A DNA stretch of 34,012 bases, from contig SHVZ01000037.1 of assembly GCA_009694025.1 (NCBI GenBank), forward strand, positions 1 through 34,012. Direction: 5' to 3'. How positions within the stretch are numbered: the stretch's first letter is position 1; the number at the start of each line of letters is the position of its first letter. The stretch comes from Alphaproteobacteria bacterium. Its GTDB lineage: Bacteria > Pseudomonadota > Alphaproteobacteria > SHVZ01. The notes below the pieces were generated by a model. The model was not told where the DNA came from and searched no databases. It was given only the letters and a program-made list of their open reading frames with translations. The translations under genes were made by a program, and so were the position numbers. Shown one piece after another: positions 26,767 through 34,012 of the stretch.

Positions 26767-29700
26767 TCACCCCGGCTGGTAGCGATCCAGCAGCCCCTCC
26801 GGCAGCGCCATCAGGCGCGGCGCCTCGGTCCACAACAGGTGACAGTCGACCGCCCGGCCCGGATAGACCAGGCGCAAGACCGCCCGATAGGCCGCCATCT
26901 GCCGAAGATAGAGGGCGGCGACCTCCTCGGGCGCGGCCGGGGCCGGGCGGTTGGTCTTGTAGTCGATCACCAGCACCCGGTCGGAGAGGGCGACCAGCCG
27001 GTCGACCTGGCCCGAGACCACATGCGGTCCGACCCGTCCGGTCACCGGCACTTCCGGCCGGCTTTCCGGGCCGAACAGCGGGGCCAGCGCCGGATCGTCC
27101 AGGATCGCCAGGGTCTCTTGAAGGAGTACTTCGGCCTGCTCGGGCGTCACCCCCTGGCCCGGCCGGCCGAGCCAGCGCCGTCCCGCCTCGGCCCGCGCGG
27201 GCGGCGGCAGCTCGGGCAGCGACTGGAGGAGGCGGTGGACCAGGCGGCCGCGGCGGAAGCGGAGCCCGTCGTCGGTCGCAAGCGGCGAGCGGACCGGCGG
27301 TTCCGGGTCCTCCGGCCGGCTCGGCGCCAGCGGCCGGGGCGGGGTCGGCTCCGCCCGGGGGGCAAGCCGGGCCCAGCCTGGCAGGCGGTCGACCTCGGCC
27401 GCGGCCTCGGTGTCCCTGGACGCCGCGACCCGCGCGGTCTGCGGGGTTTCGTAGCGGAGGCCGGGCAGGTCGAAACCGGGGATGGCGACCACGGTCGCGA
27501 GACCTTGGAGGCCGACGGCGACCATGTCGTACCAGTTCTTCGGACCCCCCTGGCGGCGGACGCTCCAGCCGCAGACATAGAGCCGGTCCTCGGCCCGGGT
27601 CATCGCGACATAGAGGAGGCGGCGATACTCCTCCTCGCTCCGCTGGCGGGCGGAGCTGCGGATGCGGGCGGAGACCAGGTCGGCGTCCTCGGCGCGCGGG
27701 CACCAGACCGGCAGGTCGTCCTCGTCCCAGAGCACGCCGGGATCGTCGCGGGGCGGGCTCACCGTGTCCGGCAGGATGACGATCGGCGCCTGCAGGCCCT
27801 TGGCGCCGTGCACGGTCATCACGCGCACCTCGTCGCGGACGCCGTGCTCGAGGTCGCGCTTGATGTCTTCGGAAGACTCGGCGAGCCAGTGGAGGAAGCC
27901 TTCGAGCGACGGCGGATGGATGCGCTCGTAGGCGAGCGCCGCGTTCAGGAGCTCCTCCAGCGCGTCCAGCGATTCCGGGCCGAGGCGCGCCTGCAGCTTG
28001 CGGCGCCCGCCTTGCGGACCCAGCACATGGGCGAACAGCGCGAAGGGCGGCATCAGGTCGACGCGGGCGAGGAGATCGGCGAGATCGTCATGCGCCGAAG
28101 CGAAGGCCGCGTCCTCGCCGCGGAGGTCGGCGAGGCGGCGCCAGAGCGTGGTCGTCCGTCCATGGGCGAGCCGGAAGAGCTGATCTTCGGTGAGCCCGAT
28201 CAGCGGGCTCTTGAGCACGGTCGCCAGCGTGAGATCGTCGGACGGCAGCAGCAGCGCGTGGCCGAGCGCCATCAGGTCCATCACGGCGAGCTGGTCGGTC
28301 AAGAGGATGCGGTCGGCGCCGGCGACCGGCACCTGCCGCTTCTTCAGCGCACGGACCAGCGCATCGAGGAAGGTGCCGCGCCGGCGCACCAGCACCATGA
28401 CGTCGCCGGGCCTGACCGTTCGCCCGCGCGCCGGGAGCACGTCGCGGCCGACCCATGACCCGATGCGGTCGGCGATCAGGCCGGCCAGCGTCGTTTCCGG
28501 ATCGTCGCCGCGGCGCTGGTCGACCGGGGGCGACCACGGCGCCGGCGCGTCCTGGTCGACCGCTCCGACCGGCGGCCACAGCTCGACCAGGCCGGCGGCG
28601 CCCTCGCGGTGCGGGAGGTGGTGGATCCGCGCGTTCTCGGGCGTGACGCCGTCGCGCGCGTCCAGGCGATCGAAGACCGCGTCGACGGCGGAGAGGACCG
28701 CCGGCGTCGAGCGGAACGAGGTCTCCAGCTCGACCTGATCCCAGCTTTGCTCGGCGCCGATGACGCGAAGCGCGAAGTGCTCGCGCATGCGTTCGAATGC
28801 GCGGGGATCGGCGCGCTGGAAGCTGTAGATCGACTGCTTGTAGTCGCCGACGGCGAACACCGTGCGCGCGACCTCGCGCGCGCCGAGTCCGGTGAAGAAT
28901 TCGGCGGCGAGCTGCTGGATCACCTGCCACTGGTCGGGGTTGGTGTCCTGCGCCTCGTCGATCAGGATGTGATCGAGGCCGCCGTCGAGCTTGAACAGAA
29001 CCCAGGCGGCGACGCCCTCGGCCGAGAGCAGCGCACGGGTCTTCAGGATCAGGTCGTCGTAGTCGAGCAGCGCGCGTTCCTGCTTGAGGCGCTCATAGGT
29101 CTCGACGATGGCGACGGCGAGACGGACGAGCGCGGCGGTCGAGGCAGCGACGGCGAGCGCCTTCAGCCGTTGATCGAGAGCGACGACACGTACCGCCTCT
29201 TGCTGAAGCGTCTGCTCGCATGTCGGGTCGTGTTTGATCGCCGGCTTCGTCGCGAGCTTGTCCCGTATCTTTCCCTTCTCCGTGAGAAAGATCGAGCGAT
29301 AGTCGCCATAGCGCTCGATCCGGCTTTCGCCTTCGTACAGGAAGCGCGTCAGCCTTGGAGCGCGCTCCTGGTCGGTCGCTGTTCCCTTGGCTAAAGCGGC
29401 GGCGGCGCGGCGCAAGGAGAGCAGGTCGAAAGCGCCGTCGGCGAACGCTTGTGCGATGAGCCCCTCGCGTGTCGCCGTCGGATCGGCCCCGTGGCGGGCG
29501 AAGATCAGCGCGACGGCGCCGTCGACGCCGTGCTCGTCGACCAGGCGGAGCAGCCGGCCGCGCTCGGAAACCAGCGCCTGCGCCAGGCCTTCAAAGCGTT
29601 CCTCCCCGGCGCGTCCGGTGGCGAGGCGAAGCGCCTCGGCGAGAGCACCGCCGGCGGCGGCCTGGGCCAGCACCCGCGTCCTGGCCTCGGCCATCAGCTC

Positions 29701-30183
29701 GGCGGCGACGCGTTCCTCGGCCGCCTCGAAATAGGGCACGACATTGGCTTCGAGCGGGAAGCGGCCGAGCAGGCTCTGGCAGAAGCCGTGGATGGTCTGG
29801 ATCTTGAGGCCGCCGGGGGCGTCGAGGGCGCGGGCGAAGAGGCGCCGCGCGCGCACGCGCTCGTCCTCGGTCGCGTCCCGGCCGAGCAGCTTCAAGAGGC
29901 CGTCGTCGAGGCCGGGATCGTCGGCGACGGCCCAGTCGGCCAGCTCGCCCATGACGCGGGTCTTCATCTCCGCCGCCGCCGCCTTGGTGAAGGTGAGGCA
30001 GAGCAGGCGCTCCGGCTTCGCATTCTCGAGCAGGAGGAGGCGCAGCACCCGGTCGGAGAGCACCGAGGTCTTCCCCGAACCCGCCGATGCGCCGACCCAC
30101 ACCGACGACTCCGGCCGCGATGCCGCCCGCTGCTCGGCCGAGCGCGCGCGGGCCAGGCGGGGCTTCGTCGGATGCGCCGTCAT
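26767..30183 (-). CDS. addA: Double-strand break repair helicase-nuclease AddA
   Basis: The UvrD/Rep-type 3'-5' helicase and nuclease subunit of AddAB, which resects double-strand breaks and loads RecA. At 1138 residues it has Walker [11 protein letters not shown] (31-40), Walker [15 protein letters not shown], motif [21 protein letters not shown], motif [15 protein letters not shown], and motif [17 protein letters not shown]. The C-terminal RecB-like nuclease shows [20 protein letters not shown] with the Asp-Tyr-Lys core. ATG 30183 overlaps the addB TGA (ATGA); the frame continues five codons further up but overlaps addB more. Confidence 0.96.
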   Translation of the reverse strand: MTAHPTKPRLARARSAEQRAASRPESSVWVGASAGSGKTSVLSDRVLRLLLLENAKPERLLCLTFTKAAAAEMKTRVMGELADWAVADDPGLDDGLLKLLGRDATEDERVRARRLFARALDAPGGLKIQTIHGFCQSLLGRFPLEANVVPYFEAAEERVAAELMAEARTRVLAQAAAGGALAEALRLATGRAGEERFEGLAQALVSERGRLLRLVDEHGVDGAVALIFARHGADPTATREGLIAQAFADGAFDLLSLRRAAAALAKGTATDQERAPRLTRFLYEGESRIERYGDYRSIFLTEKGKIRDKLATKPAIKHDPTCEQTLQQEAVRVVALDQRLKALAVAASTAALVRLAVAIVETYERLKQERALLDYDDLILKTRALLSAEGVAAWVLFKLDGGLDHILIDEAQDTNPDQWQVIQQLAAEFFTGLGAREVARTVFAVGDYKQSIYSFQRADPRAFERMREHFALRVIGAEQSWDQVELETSFRSTPAVLSAVDAVFDRLDARDGVTPENARIHHLPHREGAAGLVELWPPVGAVDQDAPAPWSPPVDQRRGDDPETTLAGLIADRIGSWVGRDVLPARGRTVRPGDVMVLVRRRGTFLDALVRALKKRQVPVAGADRILLTDQLAVMDLMALGHALLLPSDDLTLATVLKSPLIGLTEDQLFRLAHGRTTTLWRRLADLRGEDAAFASAHDDLADLLARVDLMPPFALFAHVLGPQGGRRKLQARLGPESLDALEELLNAALAYERIHPPSLEGFLHWLAESSEDIKRDLEHGVRDEVRVMTVHGAKGLQAPIVILPDTVSPPRDDPGVLWDEDDLPVWCPRAEDADLVSARIRSSARQRSEEEYRRLLYVAMTRAEDRLYVCGWSVRRQGGPKNWYDMVAVGLQGLATVVAIPGFDLPGLRYETPQTARVAASRDTEAAAEVDRLPGWARLAPRAEPTPPRPLAPSRPEDPEPPVRSPLATDDGLRFRRGRLVHRLLQSLPELPPPARAEAGRRWLGRPGQGVTPEQAEVLLQETLAILDDPALAPLFGPESRPEVPVTGRVGPHVVSGQVDRLVALSDRVLVIDYKTNRPAPAAPEEVAALYLRQMAAYRAVLRLVYPGRAVDCHLLWTEAPRLMALPEGLLDRYQPG

Positions 30184-33098
30184 TCGACCGTCGACCATTC
30201 CTTGACCCGCGCCAGGTGGTCGTAGTCGCTGAAGCGGGGGGCGGCGTCGGGGTCGGGGCGGGAGCGGTAGGGCGTCTCAGGATCGGCGAAGCGGCGGATC
30301 AGGTCGCGGAGTCCGGTCAGCGCCTCGTCGATCAGCGCGCGCGGATCGCCCTTGGCGAGCGGCCGGATCTCGCCGGGCGGGTCGCCGCCGGAAAGCCGCC
30401 AGTATTCGAGCCCCACCACCTTGCCCGTGCCGACGTCGTCGAAGCCGCCAGCCTCGGCGATCAGCGCTTCCAGGGGAAGCTGCGGCGACAGGCCGAGCTC
30501 GACCTCGCGCGGCGAGGGCAGCACGCCCGTCTTGTAATCCAGGATGACGAGCCCGCCGGTCTCGAGCCGGTCGATGCGGTCGACCTTGCCGCTGAGGCGG
30601 AAGCCGTCGATCACCATGGAGCCGGTGATCTCCGTCCGGCTGGCGGCGAGGGTCGGCCGCCGGGCGCGTTCGGCCTCCAGGAACCAGTCGGCGATGCGCT
30701 CGAAGCGCGGCCACCAGAAGGCCCGCACCCCCGGCCGGTCGAGCGCGGCGCCGAAGGCCGTGCGCCCGATCGCCAGCAGTTGCTCCCGCGCATCGTCGGG
30801 CAGTCCGTCGGGGAAGGCCGCGACGAACCGGTCGAGCGCATCGTGGATGAACTGGCCGCGCTCGGCGGCGCCGGGGTCGGCGTCGAGCGGATCGAGCGCC
30901 TTCAGCCCCAGGATGTGGCGGGCGTAGACGGCGTAGGGATCGCGCATCCAGGTCTCGACCTGGGTCACCGACAGCCCGGTCGGCCGCGCGGCGACCGGCG
31001 GCCGTGGCTCGGGCGCGGCAAGCCGCAGGGTCCTCTCCGGCAGATCGAGCGCATCGGCCCAGGCGCGCATGGTCCGGCCGCCGGCCTTGAGCCGCTGGCC
31101 GCCCTCCTCGCCGAGCACGACGTCGAGCCGCAGCAGCCAGCGGCTGGGGATCGTCGGCGTGCCTTCGACACGCTCGGCCCGGGTCAGCACGACGCGGGGT
31201 GCGGCCGCCAGCTCAACGAAGTCGTGGGCGGAGAGGCCGATGCGGCGTTCCGGCGGCGGCAGGCCGAACGTGGCGCGCATCGGCCGGGACAGCCAGGGAT
31301 CGTTGGCGGGCTCGGGCGGCCAGGTGCCCTCGTTCAATCCTGCGAGCACCACCACGTCGGCGGTCTGCAACCGCGCTTCGAGGGGCCCCAGGATGGCGAG
31401 GCGCGGATGCTGGCCCCGTTGCGGGCGCACCACCAAGCCTTCGGTCAGCGCGGTGTAGAGCGCGGGATAGTCGGCGCCGCGGGCGAGGGCGAAGATGCCG
31501 GCGGCCTCGCCGAGCTCGGCCAGGGCATTCGCCAGCGCCTCCCCGGCCTCAGTCCGCCACAGACGCTCGGCCCCGCCGGCCTCCTTCGCTGCCGCCATCG
31601 CCTCCGCCGTCTCGACATGGGCGGCGAGAAGCAAGGTCAGCCCGGCGCCGCCGGCGGCGAGGCCGGTCCGCAGCGGGGCGAGACGCCGGCCGAGATCGGC
31701 GACGAAGGCGCTGAGCGTGCGCTGCTCGTCGGACTCCTTCAGCTCGCCGAGCGCCGCGATCAGCCCGTCGATGCCCGGCGCCGGCCGCGGCCCGCGCAGC
31801 ACCGCGCGTTCGAGGCGGCGGGCGAGGTCGCGGAAACCCGCCGGCTCGCGGCCGCCCGAGGCCAGCGGATGCTTCAAGAGCGCCAGCAATGGCACCGGCG
31901 CCAGATCCGCTTCCGCCGCCTCCAGCAGCAGGCGCAGGAAGGTGCCGGGCGGCGTGCCGGAAAGCGGCTGGCCGCCGGAATCGTCGATGTCGATGTTCCA
32001 GCGTGCCATCTCGGCGGCGACGCGCCGGCCGAGGCCGCGGTCGGGCGTCACCAGCATCGCGCGCTGTCCCGACGTCTCCAGCGCTTCCCGCAGCACGAGC
32101 GCCACGGCGCGCGCCTCCGCCTCCGCCGTCGGCAGATCGAGACGCGAGAGTCCGGATGTCGCCGCGGAGTCGGGCGGGCCGAGGCCGCGCCAGTCGTCGG
32201 ATGTCGCGGCCGGCGTCAAGGCGAGCTGCAGCAGCGCCGCGCGCGGCGACACCGTGTCGTCGGCGCGCCAGTCCTCGACCTGGTCGCGCGGGATCGCCAG
32301 GCGCGCGAGCAAACGGTGCATGGTGTGCTGGGGATGGGTCGGCTCGGCGCCGATCGCCTCCCAGGTGCGGTCGTCGCAGGCGCGGTCGAGGCCGGGCAGC
32401 ACCACCTCGCCCCGCGGCAACGCCGCCACCACTTCGATCAACGCCGCGGTCGCCGGCAGGCTGCCGGTCGATCCGGCGACGATCACCGGCGTCGCCGGCG
32501 GCGCCTTGGTCCAAGCCTCGGCCTGGAGGCGCAGCAGGCGGGCGCGGCGGTCGGCGGGATCGAGCGCGCCTTCCTCTTCCAGCACTCGCGGCCATTCCTC
32601 CGACAGGATCTCCAGGAACTTGAGCGTGAGCTGCCAATGCTCGGCCAGCTCCGCCGGCACCAGGCCGGGCAGGTCGGCGAAGGAAAGCCCCTCGGTGTGG
32701 ATCTGGTCCAAGAGCCGCGCCAGCTCGCGGGCCAACCTGGCGGCGTGATGGGGCGCGCGGTCGCCGGCGCGGAGGATGAGGCGCGTCAGCAGGAGCTGCC
32801 GGCGCGGCTCGGCGATCGCCGGCGGCAGATCCAGCGACGCCGCGAGACCCAGCTCGGAGGCAAGGCCGAGATCGAGCTCGGCCGCATCGACGTCGCCGAG
32901 CGGCACCAGCCGCGGCAGGAGGAGGGCCCGGCCCTCGCTCTGCCGAAGAAACGCCTCGGCCAGCTCCCGCCCGGCGCGCCGCGTCGGCAGCAGAATGGTG
33001 GTATCCGGCAGCGCCAGGGGATCGGATGCGCGCGCCAGAATCCCCGAGGCCAGCGCCTCGAGGAAGGGAACGCCGGGCGGGATGGTCAGCACGCTCAC
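30180..33098 (-). CDS. addB: Double-strand break repair protein AddB (alphaproteobacterial type)
   Basis: Partner of AddA, carrying an inactivated helicase fold and a second RecB-like nuclease domain. It is 972 residues from GTG 33098, which overlaps the tsaE TGA (GTGA). The N-terminus PDTTILLPTRRAGRELAEAF lacks a Walker A lysine loop. The C-terminal nuclease shows LSGKVDRIDRL and LVILDYKTG. The cysteines that hold a 4Fe-4S cluster near the nuclease of Bacillus AddB are absent from the C-terminal region, consistent with the alphaproteobacterial branch. A longer frame to 33236 runs inside tsaE and is rejected. Confidence 0.94.
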   Translation of the reverse strand: MSVLTIPPGVPFLEALASGILARASDPLALPDTTILLPTRRAGRELAEAFLRQSEGRALLLPRLVPLGDVDAAELDLGLASELGLAASLDLPPAIAEPRRQLLLTRLILRAGDRAPHHAARLARELARLLDQIHTEGLSFADLPGLVPAELAEHWQLTLKFLEILSEEWPRVLEEEGALDPADRRARLLRLQAEAWTKAPPATPVIVAGSTGSLPATAALIEVVAALPRGEVVLPGLDRACDDRTWEAIGAEPTHPQHTMHRLLARLAIPRDQVEDWRADDTVSPRAALLQLALTPAATSDDWRGLGPPDSAATSGLSRLDLPTAEAEARAVALVLREALETSGQRAMLVTPDRGLGRRVAAEMARWNIDIDDSGGQPLSGTPPGTFLRLLLEAAEADLAPVPLLALLKHPLASGGREPAGFRDLARRLERAVLRGPRPAPGIDGLIAALGELKESDEQRTLSAFVADLGRRLAPLRTGLAAGGAGLTLLLAAHVETAEAMAAAKEAGGAERLWRTEAGEALANALAELGEAAGIFALARGADYPALYTALTEGLVVRPQRGQHPRLAILGPLEARLQTADVVVLAGLNEGTWPPEPANDPWLSRPMRATFGLPPPERRIGLSAHDFVELAAAPRVVLTRAERVEGTPTIPSRWLLRLDVVLGEEGGQRLKAGGRTMRAWADALDLPERTLRLAAPEPRPPVAARPTGLSVTQVETWMRDPYAVYARHILGLKALDPLDADPGAAERGQFIHDALDRFVAAFPDGLPDDAREQLLAIGRTAFGAALDRPGVRAFWWPRFERIADWFLEAERARRPTLAASRTEITGSMVIDGFRLSGKVDRIDRLETGGLVILDYKTGVLPSPREVELGLSPQLPLEALIAEAGGFDDVGTGKVVGLEYWRLSGGDPPGEIRPLAKGDPRALIDEALTGLRDLIRRFADPETPYRSRPDPDAAPRFSDYDHLARVKEWSTVE

Positions 33099-33553
33099 GG
33101 CGAAAGCCTCTTCAGGCGCTCGGTCCACGACGCGCCGCCCGAGATCGTGCCTAAGCGCTCGTTCTCGCTCGTGCCGAAGGCGAGCGCGATGTCGAGACGA
33201 TCCACCGGCAGCAGCGCCCCCAGGCGCTCCGGCCATTCGATCAGCGAGATCGCGTCGGCGAAGGCATCCTCGAGGTCCAGCTCATAGGCGTCCTCGGGTT
33301 TGCCGAGGCGATAGAGATCGAAATGCCAGACCGGCGTGGGCGCCAGATCGTAGGTCTGCACCAGCGTGAAGGTCGGGCTCGGCACCTCCTCCGGCCCGCC
33401 GAGCGCCTGGATCACCGCGCGGGCGAAGAACGTCTTCCCGGTTCCGAGCTCGCCCGAGAGGGCGACGACGTCGCCGGCGCGGAGCAGCGGCGCCAGACGC
33501 GCGGCGAGGGCGCGGGTGGCGGAGGGGGAGGAGAAGTGATGCGGGCCTCTCAC
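33095..33553 (-). CDS. tsaE: tRNA t6A biosynthesis ATPase TsaE
   Basis: TsaE supports TsaB/TsaD in adding threonylcarbamoyl to A37 of ANN-decoding tRNAs. From GTG 33553 it is 152 residues with Walker A GELGTGKT (34-41), SPTFTLVQ (59-66), HFDLYR (77-82) and EWPER (106-110). The frame runs up to ATG 33625, which would add 24 residues of uncertain relevance; family length favours the shorter form. It is first in the tsaE-addB-addA-rpmE chain. The nucleotidyltransferase gene often found between tsaE and addB is absent. Confidence 0.93.
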   Translation of the reverse strand: MRGPHHFSSPSATRALAARLAPLLRAGDVVALSGELGTGKTFFARAVIQALGGPEEVPSPTFTLVQTYDLAPTPVWHFDLYRLGKPEDAYELDLEDAFADAISLIEWPERLGALLPVDRLDIALAFGTSENERLGTISGGASWTERLKRLSP

Positions 33554-33625
33554 AGGGAAGACTCTTTTATTGGCGGACTGATCGTGGGCCCTGAGTTTGA
33601 CCCGCTGCTCACCTTTCGGCATCAA

Positions 33626-34012
33626 TCACGATCGACCTAATAATCGTGTTGCGATCACTCGGGCGAATGTAGGGTCGTATGGCGCGTGCGGTTGGTGATG
33701 AGGAAGTAATGCACGACCCAGGGCTGCCAACTGAGTTGGAAAACTTGAATGGTGGGGATTCGCCCTCAGGGGAGCATAGTACCCGTATTCCTAAGGTGCC
33801 CTCTATCGAACGGATAAAGCTTCCCGATTTGATCGTCCGTCAAGACTGGAAAAATAGAAACTTTAGCCCGATCTATTCACCATGCGAAGCGATAGCTGGG
33901 CAGCGGCGGTGCGGACGAGCGGCATGGTGGCACCCGATTGGCGCGGTTTGATGTCGATGGCTCGGCTGGGGGTTGCGGATCTGGGTTCGACGGGGCACGA
34001 GGCCCCTTAGTC
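33626..34012. other. AT-richer tail region without a recognisable gene
   Basis: Composition is visibly less GC-rich than the rest of the window. A 90-codon frame at 33679-33951 (plus, starting MARAVGDEEVMHDPG) and a 42-codon frame at 33882-34010 (plus, starting MRSDSWAAAVRT) are open, but neither has a clear ribosome-binding site or a recognised domain. A small hairpin GGGGC/GCCCC is at 33992-34006. The region could be intergenic, a remnant, or the edge of an acquired segment. Confidence 0.4.

Noticed and set aside
30087-33287. 1066-codon plus-strand open frame opposite addB
   Set aside because: Arg/Gly/Glu/Gln-rich antisense shadow; addB has clear nuclease motifs and 4-bp overlaps with its neighbours.
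33960-34010. GGGTTCGA followed by a GC hairpin, resembling a tRNA 3' half
   Set aside because: No cloverleaf, acceptor stem or matching 5' half could be built around it.

Overview
The window looks like a high-GC alphaproteobacterial chromosome, probably a Rhodospirillales-like member. The main support is the rpmH-rnpA-yidD-yidC-engB-argB block, the alphaproteobacterial-type AddB/AddA pair, an RcdA-like DUF1465 protein, a cysteine-free L31, and the very GC-rich codon use of almost every gene. No tRNA, rRNA, CRISPR array, insertion sequence or origin was recognised.

Layout. Positions 1-1441 (minus strand, running off the left edge) hold a SIR2-like/TPR protein with intact putative NADase motifs and less GC-rich codons, resembling anti-phage SIR2 effectors. 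Next come acnA (minus, with a clear terminator), a frameshifted small secreted-protein gene (plus), purB and a sensor histidine kinase (minus). From 7789 a well-formed sigma70-type promoter precedes rpmH-rnpA-yidD-yidC-engB-argB. argB converges with argD, and argD diverges from a LysR-type regulator. From 14259 to 22673 a minus-strand cluster encodes an acyl-CoA synthetase, LivG, LivH, LivM, a periplasmic binding protein, LivF and a PaaK-like ligase: uptake and CoA-activation of a carboxylic acid or amino-acid-like substrate. A paired-hairpin REP-like repeat lies inside this cluster.

From 22869 the plus strand carries a promoter, a BrnT/BrnA toxin-antitoxin pair whose toxin frame has no ordinary start codon, then metY, an alpha/beta hydrolase, a hot-dog thioesterase and a short RcdA-like gene. 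The right end is a minus-strand chain tsaE-addB-addA-rpmE, with tsaE/addB and addB/addA overlapping by 4 bp. The last ~400 bases are less GC-rich and hold nothing recognisable.

The best candidate for an unusual system is the SIR2-TPR gene at the left edge. Its partners, if any, lie outside the window. The startless brnT and the frameshifted 4.6-4.9 kb gene also deserve checking. Everything was read by eye; no database search was run.
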